Assembly (NCBI GenBank): GCA_963277665.1
Contig: OY728160.1
Coordinates: forward strand, 48,840,605-48,904,604
Direction: 5' to 3'
Source: Viscum album
Lineage: Eukaryota; Streptophyta; Magnoliopsida; Santalales; Viscaceae
Length of the DNA stretch: 64,000 bases
Shown one piece after another: positions 37,865 through 51,659 of this stretch. How positions within the stretch are numbered: position 1 is the first letter of the stretch; the number at the start of each line of letters is the position of its first letter. The notes under the pieces were generated by a model that was given only the letters and a program-made list of their open reading frames with translations, had not been told where the DNA came from and made no database searches. Both the position numbers and the translations under genes were made by a program.

Positions 37865-38775
37865 ATGTACAATAAATGGATTCCAAAATTAGAAGGGAAG
37901 AATTATCGAATCTGGAAAGATAATATGATACCTTATCTTACGTCTATTGGGTATAATTTTCATGAAGCTACAACATATAGATTTCCTAATATTGATGACA
38001 AGGTTTCTGTTACACCTGATGGTAAGAACAATCATGAGAATTATTTAAGGACTAAAGAGGTATTACTATCATATATTTCTGATAGTGAGCTTTTAAGATT
38101 GAATGGTTTCACAACAAATAATGAAATATGGGTTAATATGAAGAACATATAGGAAGGAAATACAAAAGTGAAGATGGAAAAAAATAAAATATGGAGGTTA
38201 AATAATGGATACTTGAAAATGGAAAAGCTTGAATCTGTCGGGGAATACTTCACCAGGGTAAATGAAATTTTTAGTACAATCAGATGTCTTAGTGAAAAGT
38301 TAGAGGATTCAATAGTAGTTAAAAAGATCTTAATAATTATTCCTAAATTTTTTTATTCTAATGTTTCTTCATTGTATGATAGAGTACTTGAAACCTTATC
38401 TCATGATGATTTTCATAGCACTCTTATCACAAATGAAATGAGAAGGGAGAAGAATATGAAGAGAAACAAAATACTTATAGAGAAATTTATTTCAAGGCTA
38501 TAAATAAAGAGAAGTTGAAGAAGATTTATATTGAAGATGAATTTGGTGATTACTATTATAAAGATGTGGTATGTCAAAATTTTGATCAAAATTTATCCTT
38601 GATTTCTCAGAATATAAAAATTGGTACAAGGAACTATAGGGGGAGATATCCCATGAAATATTATAAATGTGGATCCATTCAGAATTTTCTGGTAAACTAT
38701 CCTCATATAAAAAAAGAAGAAAACATTGATGAAGATGAAGGAAGGTTGAGAAGGTCTTTGAAGAAACACACTTAA
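37865..38775 (+). pseudogene. Copia-1 gag relic with degenerate zinc knuckle
   Basis: Forms the virus-like particle in active elements. The first segment (37865-38152) contains KLEGKNYRIWKDNMIPYLTS, matching the copia gag start (L-x-G-x-NY-x-W). The next (38168-38503) has GEYFTRVNEIFSTI and DSIVVKKILIIIPKF, matching the UBN2-type gag core. A frame change leads to 38515-38775, where the expected CYKCGKIGHFAANCPH knuckle reads YYKCGSIQNFLVNYPH. Two Cys-to-Tyr changes and loss of the His destroy it. In-frame stops occur near 38150. Confidence 0.8.
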
Positions 38776-40000
38776 TATGATATGTGTTTTTAAAAGGTAA
38801 TGGAAAAAATTTCTTGCAATCAAAATTTATAATTTTTTGTCTAAATATGATTAAGAATAAGATAGTGAAGTTGAATCTGAAAAATTTTCAATGTGAAATA
38901 TAAAAAAATACCTTTTTTAGCTTTGTATAATGATTATTATATGAGTAGTCATGAATAAAAAGAAACTCAACATGAATATCATTTATAAATAGAGTTGAAA
39001 TAGTTCTTGAAAAAGATCAGATGGCTTCAGATGGAAAATAAGAATATTATAAATGAATATTCCTCATTAAAAATAATGAAAGTATTCCTAATGATAAAAT
39101 CATGATGGAAAAGGAGTTTGATGATCTGAATAATTATCTTAAGTGGGAAAAGAATCGTAATGGACATCTGGATGTAAAGGTAATGGAAAAAAGATGAAAA
39201 GTCGTAACTTGTTCAACTAAAACTTTCAAGAGCTGAAAAAAGTAACATAAGTTTCAAAAACACTATCTATGAAGCAGGTGAATGTTCTATAATTAATGAA
39301 CCAAATAAGGATCAAAACAAGTTACCTTCAAATGTTGAGAAGAAATATGGAACTGGTTTTTTAAAAAACCATGTTGGAAAGGATATGTATGTGGACAAAG
39401 TTATCAATGTCAAAACATCAGAAGTATCTGAAAATCTTCCGTTCAAAAAAATCACTACTACTTCTAGTTCTGATAAGTATGAATAAAAATATGAGCTGAA
39501 GAAGAAAGTTACGATTGATTATAGGAACACAGATGGTTTGCAGAGTTCTTTTAAGAAGGTTGTTGATAATCATGTTCACAACTCTGGTGAGTTTAGAAAT
39601 ATCATAGGGATATAAATATTTTATGGATACTGTTGGTATTGTGGTAGATTCTTACACATTAAAAAATATGTGTTGGTTCAACCAACAACATTACTACTAT
39701 TCCAAAAATTATGGAAGACAATGTTTGAGGGGAATTAAATATTCTCTAAAGAAAAAGTATGGGATGGAAGTTCAAAATAAATCTGAGAAGGATGGTTTGA
39801 AACTGGAGAATAAGTTTCAACCACTAGAAACTATTTTTAAAAGTTGTTAAAATCCTAGACATCTTGCTTTGAGATGTATCATTTTGTTCCAAGCACAACC
39901 AAAGGTTCTTAAAAATTTTCAAAAGTTGGAGGTGAATAATGGATTGTACGAATAGAAATATCTTGATGTAGAAACCTTTTTGAAATCAACAAAAGGATAA
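38776..40000 (+). pseudogene. Copia-1 gag tail / linker, charged
   Basis: Purine-rich sequence. Several short frames are rich in Lys, Glu and Asn, for example 39623-39850, and look like a coiled or disordered gag tail. Stops are frequent. No catalytic motif is seen. Confidence 0.5.
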
Positions 40001-41225
40001 TATCCATTGATACATGATAGAGGGGATTGTTCTCATTAGAAAAGAGACCTAAAGATGATTAATAATTTGAATGACATCATAGAATGAATAGTGACATTTG
40101 GTAATGAGGAATCATTAAGTGTCAAAGGTGTTGGATCATGCATCATCGAGAAAGAAAAGATAGAATCCAAGAAAAAATTATATGTTGTGGGGATAAAACA
40201 TAATCAGCTGAGTGTTTCACAACTTTGTGGTTAGGGAAAAAAAGTTACCTTTAGAAATGTTCTATTTTTTGTAAAAAGTAAAGATGATGGAATCGTAGTT
40301 AGAGGAGGCCGACATACAAAAATGAACTTGATCCAAGTTGGTGAATAACATTACTCTTTTTACATCGGTATGGTGGATCAAAATCAGTTATGGCATAAAT
40401 GGTTGGGACATAAGTGTTAGAAAAACATGTACAACTTATCATTGTGAGATAGTGTCTGAGATATGTCTGATTTATCAATAATATGATTTTGGTGTTTCAC
40501 TATATGTGAGAAAGGGAAGATTACAAAATATGTGTGTAAGAGAGTTTTCATTCATTATAAAAGACCCATGGAACAAGTACATTACGAAATTTTTAGAAAA
40601 AGGATAAAGATAACAAAAAATTGTGGTGATTAATTTATTACTTTCATTGATGACTTTACTCGCATTACTTGTGTAATGTACATGAGACATAAGTAATTTT
40701 CTCTAAAAATTATTAAGAGTTTTAGGAGAAAATAAGAGAAGGAATGTGAGTATTCAGTGACATAGATAAGAAATAAAAATGGTAGAGATTATAAGAATGC
40801 AGAGATTTAAAGTTATATTAAAATCATAGAATTTGGAATGATTTTAGTTCACTATACACACCATAATAAAAGGTGGTTTTTGAAATAAATAATAGATGTT
40901 TCGTGTAAATGGGGAGAACTATATTACATGAACAGAGTCTTTATTATTATTTTTGGAGGAAAGAAATGGTCACCTCTATTTATTTTTATAAATGATGTTT
41001 CAACATGAAAAATTCATATATGAATCCATATGGAATGTTCTATGGAAAAATTCCTAGTTTGAAACACTTAAGTGTTTTTGGGACTCCATGCATTATAAGG
41101 AATAAAGGTGGAAACCATGGTATGTTTGACAAAGGAAGAGATGATGTAATTTTTCTTGGTTGCTCCCGAAGGAAGAGGATATATATGTTTCAACAAAGAA
41201 ATATGATGAATTTTTTATTCTTATG
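40001..41225 (+). pseudogene. Copia-1 protease and integrase relics
   Basis: Protease part (about 40030-40250): VTFGNEESLSVKGVGSCII, then VVGIKHNQLSVSQLCG, matching the copia V-x-GLKHNLLSISQLC motif; the catalytic DSG is not clear. GAG-pre-integrase: DQNQLWHKWLGHK (about 40378), the zinc-finger histidines. Integrase core: FIxFIDDFTRI-like near 40640, and RNKNGRDYKNAE near 40770. Integrase end (41005-41220): MNPYGMFYGKIPSLKHLSVF and KGRDDVIFLGCSRR, matching PYELWKGRKPNLKHLRVFG and FLGYS. Broken by stops. Confidence 0.75.
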
Positions 41226-41764
41226 ATGTCAAAGTTGTTGAAAATTCTGAGAAAGTAAAGCATTCTTATGATGATGTCAAATTTGAGTAGGATAGAGAAA
41301 ATATTTGGTAACAATCCTAATACTGATGCTGAAAAATTTAATCCTACTCAAGAAGATGAATCATACTCATCCATTTTGAGTGATGAGGATGAAATTCAAT
41401 CAGATCATCCGAGGATGAGGAATCAAGGAGAGGCTTAGAGCCTTATTGGAAATCGATATTAGAGGGTTCAAACTAAGAGAAAAATGATTATTGTTACACA
41501 TAATTATTTTTATTCAAAAGTGAAACAGAATTAAGTTAATTAATCTTTTGAGCATCCATAATGAATTTAGGATATGAATGAAGAGCTTGATCATATTGAA
41601 AATAATAATACTTGTGAACTTGTTCACAATAATATAAGAAACATGATATTGGTATAAAATGGCTTTTCTAGAACAAGTTGAATGACGAAGGTGATGTGAT
41701 ATGGAACAAGGAATGATTAGTGTGAAAAGGTTACTCATAGATTTAAGTCATTGAATTTGATAAA

Positions 41765-42310
41765 CCATTTTCTTTGGTGTCGAGGTTAGAAACAATCATA
41801 ATCATTTTTTATATTTATTCACAATGAGGTTGCAACATCATCAAATGGATGTTAAATATGCATTCTTGAATGTTAATCTTGATGAAGAAGTCAACATTAT
41901 ACAACCTTGTTGGTTTTTCTTGGAAAACATATTAGTTATGTGTATAGATTGAAGAATGATTTGTGTGGACTAAACCAATCCATGGGATCATGGTATTCAA
42001 TATTTGAAACTTTCATAAGGAAGATGGATTTCTGGAAAGGTAGAGTTGACAATAATACTTACATCAAATAATGTCAGGCGTTCTCTCTGGTCATTATTTT
42101 TTATGTTGGTGACATTATCATTGTTGGGAATGATGAAAGATCATGTGAAATATTTTATGAGGAGATGAAGAAGTTGTCTGAGATGTCCATGTAGGGATAA
42201 AGGAAATATTTTATTGGGATTCAAATCATATAGAATAATAACCACATTTTTCGTTCTCATGAAAATTATTTGAAGTATGTTCTGAATATGATGGTCATGG
42301 AAAACTAAAA
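41765..42310 (+). pseudogene. Copia-1 reverse transcriptase relic
   Basis: QHHQMDVKYAFLNVNLDEEV (about 41830) matches LHQMDVKSAFLNGDLEEEV. CGLNQS (about 41968) matches YGLKQ. FYVGDIIIVGND (about 42096) is the catalytic box with YVDD changed to YVGD, so an active-site aspartate is lost. EEMKKLSEMSM and KYFIGIQI (about 42160-42230) match the following family blocks. The N-terminal third (about 41500-41760) is poor. Confidence 0.8.
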
Positions 42311-42379
42311 ACTAGTTTCCACACCAATTTTGGTGGAACCAAGTTGTCTAATGGTATAGAAGGCATGTTAGTAGACCAG

Positions 42380-42990
42380 AAAGTGTTTCAAAATATGATT
42401 GAATGTTTGTTATATTTGACTTCCTTAGGACACATTATTGCCTATATTGTCTCCTTATGTTCAAGATTTTAGGGAATTCTTAAATAATCACATTTTATTG
42501 GTGAAAAAATAATTCTATGATATATAAAATGCACCAAAAATATAGGAATCCGGTATGATGGCTTCAAAAATATTGATCTATTTAATTATTCTGGATGTTG
42601 ATTGGTTATGAAACGTTGATTATTGAGTATTCACATCTGGTGTAGTATTAATTTTGGGGAAAAGTTGTCTTAGTTAGAATATAAAGAAACGAAATTCAGT
42701 GACTCTTAGCATGGCTAAAGCTAAGTGTGTTTCCCCCACTCAAGCTACTACCCAACATATGTGGATGAAGACTCAGTTGGTAGAACTACTTGTTGAAGTC
42801 AATTTACCCTTACACATGGGGTGTGACAATCAACGTGCAATCAATCATACTTGGAATATGGTAAAAAATACTCATTTAAATCATATTGATGTAAAGTAAT
42901 ACTTCATCAAAGAGCATGTGGATAATAATGAGTTGATTTTGTTGTATGTTCCAACATCGGAATAAGTTGTTGACATTTTCATTAAACTGT
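42380..42990 (+). pseudogene. Copia-1 RNase H relic and pol end
   Basis: ECLLYLTSLGHIIAYIVSLC (about 42400) matches GSLLYLTATRPDI-x-FAV-x-LC. SVTLSMAKAKCVSPTQATTQ (from about 42696) matches SVALSTAEAEYVA. The tail holds GCDNQRAI and HLNHIDVK (about 42820-42898), then EHVDNNEL and KPFSKL-like, the standard copia end. Confidence 0.8.
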
Positions 42991-43470
42991 TATAAATGAA
43001 ACCATTTTCAAAATTGAGGTTGAACATAGGATTCCAACCTCCTTCTCGTCAGGGTAGTGGTAAGTGTTTCTATCCCATCCCTTATCATACCTTTGGATAA
43101 TGTTATAAATGGGGAGAATTTGTTCCTAAATATATACTTATGGTTGCATGTATAAAGGGGGAGTTATGGGTAATCTGTGAATGTTTCATGTAAGTATGCG
43201 AGCTATTATAACTATTTGTTGGAGTGGTTGTAGGAAAAAAATTGCATTCTTTGAAATTTGAATAATTGAAAAATATGGGAAATAGTTTTGATTAAGGTTT
43301 GGGAGAAGGTTGATGTGGTTTCATAGTTACTACATTTGCACATCATGGTTTTGTGGTCAATAATTCTTGTTATCTTCAATGATTTTTCTCACATAATATT
43401 GGAAATATTGATATGTCATCAATTTCTTGAGGTTTCAATGTTTCATAATTTATAAATCATGGTTGAAAAC

Positions 43471-43487
43471 AAAATCAAAAGGGGGAT
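43471..43487 (+). other. Polypurine tract of copia-1
   Basis: AAAATCAAAAGGGGGATA lies directly before the 3' LTR and is the expected plus-strand primer. Confidence 0.65.
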
Positions 43488-43489
43488 AT

Positions 43490-45053
43490 TTTTGGGTCAA
43501 AGTTTGATGGATAAATAAATAAGAAGAATTTCCTTTGGTAGAGTGTTATTTTTTTCTCAAATAAGAAATATCAATTCACTTTGTAATGAAGCTGAAAAAC
43601 TAACAATGATTTACTGGTTTATATTTTACAATTATCATTATTAGTTTAGTGAACATCTGATTCATGAATTATGATGGAATGGGGGTGAAAATGTGATGCC
43701 AATAATTTTCATTTTTGATTGGAAGGAATGATTTTTCTGGAAGTCAGGGAAGTTGTAGTACATTCCATTGAAAAATATGATGACGATAAAGTTGTTCGGT
43801 CAAATATAATATATCATAGAAGATATAGTCCTTGATGAAAGAATTTATTTTTGATTAAGCTAAATTACAATGAAACATCATTGGTGTTATTTCTAAATCA
43901 TATATTAATGTGGTTTTATTTTATAGTGTTTGCCAAAAATATTGGGCTAAAAATCAAGAGATTGAGAAATGTTCTTTTGGCCAAATAATTTATGCAAAGG
44001 TTTAAAGATGGTTGAGTGTGTTGCCCGTAAGTGGAGTTCCAAGATCTGAACATCAAAATCTGGCGAAGGAAAGACTTTCATGGAAGATTGGTTTTGCGCA
44101 TGAGATTGAAGGGAGTTTTGAATGTTGCACACATGTAATGATTCATGTTCATAACATCAAAAAATGGAAAAGGGATGAAGTGTTTGAAATATTAATTTTG
44201 TGTGAGAAAGATGAGGTTTTCACGAAAGATCCCTATGAATCCAATTGAATGATAAATGGGGTTTTGAGTAACGTGTCTGGATATTGCACAATTTGTTAGT
44301 GGTTTGGATTGTGGGGGTTAGTGATGCATATAAATAACAGGTTACCCCCTCTCATTTGTGATCCTTGACACTTACAGAAATCCTGAGATCAGAAGGACGA
44401 AATGTTTTTTAATAAAATTTAGTTTCATGGAAGAAATAGAGTTGAGCGTAAGAAGTATAAGTTTCACGTAAGATTGATGTTGTGCTCAAGAGGTGTTTCA
44501 TGAAATTACTCAAAATTTTCATGCATGGAATGAAATTTATATGCATGACACCTAAAATGGTTTGTGGAGGATTTGTGTTCCGCATAAGAAGTATGTTTTC
44601 TGAAAGGTAGTTCTTATCAACTTCTGGGTAGGAAAGAGACGAATTGTTTTGAAAGACCAACCTGTGAAATCTAATTCAGAAGAACTGAATCTTTTTTTCT
44701 CTATTTGTTCTAAAAGCGTGCACCGATACTTTCATATTGTTATACTAGTGCTTTATGAGTGTAAGGGTATATTCTACTCATTATATTCCACATCAAAGGA
44801 CTATTTTCTAGAGAATTGTGTGGTACTGCATCATTTCTATACCATACCAATGAAATCAGTACTCTTGTTGAGAATTGAACCTTGAAAATATCTTGTTCCT
44901 ATGGATGTGTGTTTTGATTGATCTCAGTGTTAAAATAATGCTTTAACATGAGGAGAAGGTTGTTTGGAAAATAGGGAAAATTTAAAAAAAAAGATATCAC
45001 TGATTCACCCCTCCCCCACTCAGTGATACTTGGTTCCTGACTAGGAATCTTCA
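43490..45053 (+). repeat. 3' LTR of copia-1
   Basis: It starts TTTTGGGTCAA, where TGTTGGG is expected, and ends ACTAGGAATCTTCA. It is colinear with the 5' LTR throughout. ORFs such as 44012-44248 and 44649-44885 are by-products. Confidence 0.8.
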
Positions 45054-47267
45054 CTGATTTGGGATATCCTTTACCATCTGATCCTTGAATTTAATCATTA
45101 TCATTAAGAGGATGATTGGTGGTGATTTAATATGAGTTTATCCTCTTTTCATATTTCATTTATCTCTGTTAATCATATAAATAATTCCATGGTTGTGTCA
45201 TATGGTTGGATTATGTGAGGTTTAAGTTAGTGGATAATGATGGATAATGTTCTATGAGTTTTAAATGATTCACTAGATTTGATATCATTCTTTGGATTAT
45301 CACTCCCCTTCCATGTCTTCATGAAGAATTTCAAAATGTAATTTTTAACGTGGGGGTATATGATAAATATACTTAATTCTTTTTATAAATTTTTGTATTT
45401 ACATGATTTTTTTCTTAGGAGTAAATTGTTGATTTTCACAAAAAATTTAATGAACTATACTTAATGGAAACTGAACGAAATGGTGTGAGTCTCTTGTGTT
45501 TTCATGTTCCCCTAATATTTCTATTTATTTTTAATATTTCAATTGTTATTTCATAAAATCATTTCTTTTTTAGACTTCTCTGATGATGATATGATTTGTA
45601 TATTGGAATCAAATTTCATAAATTAATAACAAGTTAATGATTGTAATTGAATTAGTTTGGTGGAAATTTAATAATAGACTGATATTACTTATAAAATAAT
45701 GGGGATACAATGGTACTTATTTATAGATTTCATTATTATGTTGTTGTTGTGTTTTATTAGAAATTTTGGATCATTTGTTATAATAGTGGTTGTTATTTGG
45801 ATGTAGTGTGTTAGTGTTGAGACCATCTTCGTGAATGAATTGGTTATTGGTATTGGAATGTGTTCCATGTGGGGCTATGACTGATTAATTCATTAGGTTA
45901 ATTTATATAGAGGGTATTTGATTGGTCAAGATGGTATGATTTATCAGTTGTTTTTTTGTTGTAGGGTGATGTTGGTTAATCTGTATGTTTTGGTTTTACA
46001 ATGGGGTTGACATTTTCTTACCATTATAAAAAGATAAAGAGTGGCAGTTATTGAAGAAAAATTGACCTAAAGAGGGAAATTAGTTTTTATTATTTATTAT
46101 TATGTGGTAGAGTAATATAATTTTTAATTTTGAAATTATAAATCGGTGAGGATATAATTTAAATAAATGATGGAATTTTAATCAAATGTCAATGAATGAA
46201 ATGAAGTGAAAATGGATGGAATTAATATTCATTATGGTTGGGAATGGTATGGTATTTAATATGGGACTAAATGGAATAATAAATGTGAATTTCAGGGTAA
46301 TTTAAAACCTATAAATTGTGTAATTTCATGATTTAATGTGATCCAATGAGTTATTTTATGGATATTATGTGTGGGAAAGAGTTTTGGTGATGGTGTTACA
46401 GTTGGTAGCAGTGGAGGTGTGTGGCAATGGTACTTTATTGATGGTTATCAGTTGTGATGTTAAATGATGTTGTAAAACCTTTTAGACTAATATTTTCTAT
46501 GTATTTAACAATGATTTTATTTCCCTTTTGTATTATATATATATATTCCACCTTAGTTGGATATCATTACTAACACCCAAAATATTTTTCATTTTGTGTG
46601 TTTTTCTCCAACATCATGTTTGGTAAGGGAACAAATTTTTGGTTACTACCTCTTCCCCACTCTCCTATGTATAATATATATTTTAATATCTAAAGGAAAA
46701 TATGTTCATAATATAATTGTATGTGTAATAAAAGATTACCCTTTGGGGTATTTGAAAATTTGTAAACAGTGTTCTGGAAAACACTATAAAGTGTTGATGA
46801 TGATCAACATAGTGTACGAGAAGAACATGTGAGGTATTTATGTGTGGATAAAATCGGGAAGGGGTCATTCAGGGTATGAGAAAAGCACCAAGTTGATTTC
46901 ATTAAATTTCACAATACCCTATTGTTTTCATTTGAGATGGATAGATGATATGTGATTTGTGGTATTGGATATGTGATGATGAAGATTATATGGTCATTAC
47001 ATGAGGTGTGAATTATGGTATGAGATTGTGTGTGTTGCATAATGGATAAAAAGTGTTTTGGAGTAAAAAATGACTAGATTTTGGTTTTCATAGACACATA
47101 CCAATGAGGAAGTGGTTCTGGGGTACCTTCTTATAATATTCATTTATTATTACTTTAAGATTCCTTAATGTGATATTTAGTGAGTTTTCCATTGTGATTT
47201 TGGGTTATAGTTGAAATAATTAGTGTTTATTGGTTTTAGTTTTTATTAACTGGTGCATTAGTTTGAT
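45054..47267. other. Unassigned sequence between copia-1 and the gypsy element
   Basis: About 2.2 kb, T- and G-rich on the plus strand, without recognised coding. The ORF at 46557-46832 has no known motif. ACGTGGGGGTATATGATAAA near 45350 looks like a polypurine tract next to an LTR, so a further decayed element is possible. Confidence 0.35.
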
Positions 47268-50200
47268 TATAGTGACCTTGGCTTAACATACATGGATATT
47301 ACATCATTTTAGATGAATATTTAGTACAAAAGATATAATACATTCTCAATGAATATAATAGTTAAGTGTATTTATAAACATGGAAACTTAATATTATATC
47401 TTAGTGGGATATACTCAACATCTCCCATGAAGATCTATACCATTATAAAACCTACCAAAAACTTTTTTCAGAACCTAGATAAATGAATCATTAGAAAGGG
47501 GTGAGCTTCGATGCTCAGTAAGGATAAAAAAAGGAGACATGTCAGCATAAACATGAACATATTAGTATGATAAGGTGATCGTAACATTAGAAGGTCATAC
47601 TCGCGTATCAAAGGTCATAAACATGATCTATGGAATAATTATTAGTAGTTTATAAGACATGAATCAAATGTAAATGAAAATCAGTGTCCATGAAATCATA
47701 AGTAAGGAATAAGACATAGGATTTGTGGCATACATATATGAATAAATTTTTTTTTTCAGGTATACCAACCAAGACCTTTATAACCTATTTATCTTTGGCT
47801 ATGACCCATGTACCGACTTTGGGCTTGGTATAGTAACTCATGTACCCACATTTTTAGGCTTGGGATATAACCCATGACCCTTCTTTTTGGGCATGGGCTA
47901 TAACCAATGTACCATTTGATATCTTATCATTACCCAATGAATTAGAGGGAGATATAGGTCCCATCCATCTCATAGTAGAATCATTCACACATGTGCCTCA
48001 AGATAATAAAACATTCATTATATCCTAACCCGTAAATAGATATAGGTCGTATAAACATTAAATCATGACCCATAAAATGAAATGGGAATCATTAAAATTC
48101 CATTTCATCATAACCTATTGAAAAAAGTTATCTTTCATAACCACATCATCAAAGCATAAACTGTGAATGAAAAATGTATTTCATAAACATATAACCCATG
48201 AATGAGAAAGATGTTTCATAAATACTTTGAAATTATGTGAGTCTCATTCATATAAAAGATTTGAATGGAATAATAAGAGTATTTCAAAAAAAAGGACAAG
48301 AGTAACATCAATGGATGTCATCCTAGATGGAAAATAGTTTTGAAATATCTTTTTAAAGCATTTCTTTAGTAAACTATCCTTTCTTATTTGAAAAAGGTTT
48401 GCTTAGTACATAAAACCATTTAATAATAATTTTCTTAGAAAATACATTGAAAACATTTAAAGAATACTTGAAACCATTTGGAAAATATTATTACATTTAA
48501 ATTTATTTTAAAACAACTTTGTAAATATTATCCTTTTAAATACTAAATGTGATCATTAAGGGAATGGTGGTAGATAAATATATACATGTCATATGATGTA
48601 AAAAGGAACATTCCTTTTTCATTGTAAAAAGGTTAGATGGAATTCATTTTTTAGAAATAGAAAATAATATTCTCTTGAATATAATGGTAAAAGAAAAAAT
48701 GGTTAAAATTTATTTAAATTGTTATAAAATAATGTTATAATATACTTGGAAACCTTTTTTAGGAGACCTATATTTTTTACAGAACAATGGGTATAGTCGG
48801 GCTTTCCTAAAAATGCATTCTTAACTATATTATGTTACAAAGAGTAAAATATGGTACTGAAACATGATTATGTCATGAAATAACATATCATAATAATACT
48901 CATGAATATTATTGATATATGGATCATAATAATTCATCAAGGGATGCAATAACATAAACATCCATGGAAATTGATGAGATTTTCTCAACAAACTCTGATA
49001 ACTCGGTAAATTGGGATCATACTCTCTAGGTAGAAAGTGGAAATTAAAAGAATAATACAATATTATGAAGATAATTTTATTTATGGTATTCCATGTAATA
49101 TATGAGTATATAAACTTCTATTAATAGTTCAAGTTCATAACAAATGAATCTAAAAGAAGTCAAATTGAGAAAAAACTGTTTTACAGATTTAATATCATTT
49201 GAAAGATCAACCCCAAAGAATATGGATCATCAAATGGGAATGTGAATGCCAAAACATTTACATAATTTATAGATATAACAAAATCATGGTTAGTACATAA
49301 ACAATACAAATAGAATTTATGGGGAACATACCTTGTATCTCATAGAAATTAAAAGTGATATGAAATCCCCTCAAGTTGGGTCTTGACTCTCTCCATACTC
49401 ATACAAGAATCCTTTATAATAAATATAAGTTTATTATAAAAATTTTATATAATAATAATATTATATATATTACCATATATGGTTTGATTATAACCATTTA
49501 TTACCCTCTTGTTAACGATCCTATATTACCATTTCACTTCAAGTAATATTCTCTTTCTTCTTTACATGTGTCTTAATTTGTCATAACGTTGGACCTCAAA
49601 CTTATATCATGATTATAGAATTTTTATCAGGATATAAATATAAGGTATATCAATTATATTCTTATTATTATAATATATATCATATATATACATATATATG
49701 AAATGGAAGACACTGTTCATGGAGACGGTAAGTTGTACATACGTATGAACGTTGTTTTCATTTTTATTTTCGTGTTGAAAGAAAGTATGTAAATGAAATA
49801 TGTATATATATGTATGTATATATATATTTATTAATTAAAGTAGCATGAATATATAATATAAATAATATAGTTTCATTAAACCCATAATTAATACATTTTT
49901 TGTGGTGTGTGAACGAATCAAATCGCTTTAAGCGGGAGTTAGTCCACACATCCTCAATCAAGATTATCGTATTAACACTAAATGAACGGTAAAATAGATG
50001 ATTGTTGTAAAAGTAAAATTTAAGCATAGAGAAATATGAAATATAATATAATACATATATAAATATATTTTCCATCATAATTACCATCATGATTGGTGGT
50101 ACTTTAGGAATGAACAATCACCGCTTTGTGAGGTAGTAGTTCACCATACACAGAAATAGTATGTTCAACATGCATTAGATAGAGGTGTGTGTAAGTTCAT

Positions 50201-51659
50201 GTCATACCATTTGAATAAAAATATCCTAGTATATGTAGGATAATATTTTTTTCACACAATAACGTAATAATTATATTTAAATGGGTGAATAATGGAAGTA
50301 ATGGAAATGAGCTTGAGGGAAGATGTTTCTTTTAAATTGGGATACTCTTTTTGCTTTGTTCCAAAAGGATTATTTGAGAATATTTCTTCCCAATGGTAGG
50401 ATTCATTGTAAATGGAAGGATTTTTGGAGGCTACTTGGCCAGATCATGAATAAACTTATAAGTATTGAGAGGTGTGAGGAATGGGTAGAGGTGGTGACAT
50501 TTTATAGGGAAGGAAAAAGACTCACATGGAATATTTGGATACAATTTATGTCTTCACATTTTCATACCTTATATAATTCATAAAAATCCAACCAATATCA
50601 ATTATATAAGTTTTATTGAATAAAATGGAAATAAAATGGGTTTTGTACAAATTTATAGGTCATTTTGGCCCTTAATTTTTAGGTTTAATCCCTAATTAAG
50701 CTTAATTTCGCCTTAACCACTATGATTAATTTTAATCACTTTTACTGATGATTTGAGTAAAAATTAAACAAAGTATTATTAGAATCGAAATATTATAATT
50801 AATTAAATGTTTTATGTCCTATTTTGGAAATTCCAATCACAGAAGCAGAAAAATTTAGATTTTTGCTAATCTTGCAGATGATATGAAATAACGGGGTTTT
50901 AATGTTGTAAAAAGTTAAAATATTTGTTCAGAGTTTTTTTCAATTTCAATGTAATTTTCTTCATAATTTATTTAATTGTATTATAATATGTATTATTAAT
51001 CTAATTGGAACTTATTGAATATTAATTATATCATTTAGTATTTATTTTTAATTAGACAAAAAATCATTTTTTAACTAAAAAGTTGTATTTGACATTATTT
51101 ATCAGAAAATGATGTTTCTTATAAAAATCCCAAAAATTCACCCTTGACTAATTTCAAAATTATGAATTCAAAAATAAAGTTTATTTTATCTAATTCATTT
51201 TATAAATTTTTCTATAATTATTTTTACCAATAAAAGTGATTCATTCCAGAAAACAATATTTTTAACATAAAGGATACTTCCAAAAATATTATCTTTTATT
51301 GTCAATTGGTTTTATTCCAATAAATCCACAATATTTAAATAATAGTTATTACTAAGTATAATTTCCAGATTATAATTATCTTATTTAAATAAATAAAATA
51401 ATTAAAATAGATTATTTGTACAAACTCAGTGTTGCATGCATCGTACAAAAAGTCATTGTTTCTTATAGTGCAAGGGAGGATGGTATTGTGTGTAGCACAA
51501 AACAAGTTGGTATTTCATGTGAATGGAATTATTAACTAACTGTATTAATATATATATATATATATATATATAAAGATCAATTTCTGTGTTATGTGAAATG
51601 AAAAATATTGAAATATTGAATAAATTTAAAAAAAAATATCCAAATCATGGAGGGTTACA
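47268..51659 (-). repeat. 3' LTR (left copy) of the gypsy element, 4.4 kb
   Basis: It shares with the right copy CTTAACATACATGGATATTA, GATCTATGG, CATCCTAGATGGAA-ATAG, GGGATCATACTCTC, TTTCATTAAACCCAT and TTAACCxCTATGATTAATTT, all in order. A TA microsatellite is at about 51547-51573. The 117-codon ORF at 49764-50117 (minus) is the longest in the window, but the matching stretch of the other LTR is not open. Confidence 0.8.

Larger units (their letters stand above)
36221..45053 (+). mobile_element. Copia-1: full-length but decayed Ty1/copia retrotransposon
   Basis: LTRs of nearly equal length (1562 and 1564 bases) flank a primer site, gag, protease, integrase, RT, RNase H and a polypurine tract. 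Flanking 5-base sequences are TTGAT (36216-36220) and CTGAT (45054-45058), a four-of-five match for the target duplication. Domain order gives Ty1/copia. A long charged gag tail and 1.5 kb LTRs recall the SIRE/Maximus lineage, but that is a guess. No env-like ORF is seen. Confidence 0.85.

Noticed and set aside
49764..50117. 117-codon minus-strand ORF, one of the longest in the window
   Set aside because: It lies wholly within a gypsy LTR, is made of hydrophobic and tyrosine-rich AT codons, and is not conserved as an open frame in the sister LTR.
51540..51575. TA dinucleotide run as an origin or regulatory element
   Set aside because: It is a simple microsatellite present at the same place in both LTRs (also about 58122), expected in AT-rich LTRs.
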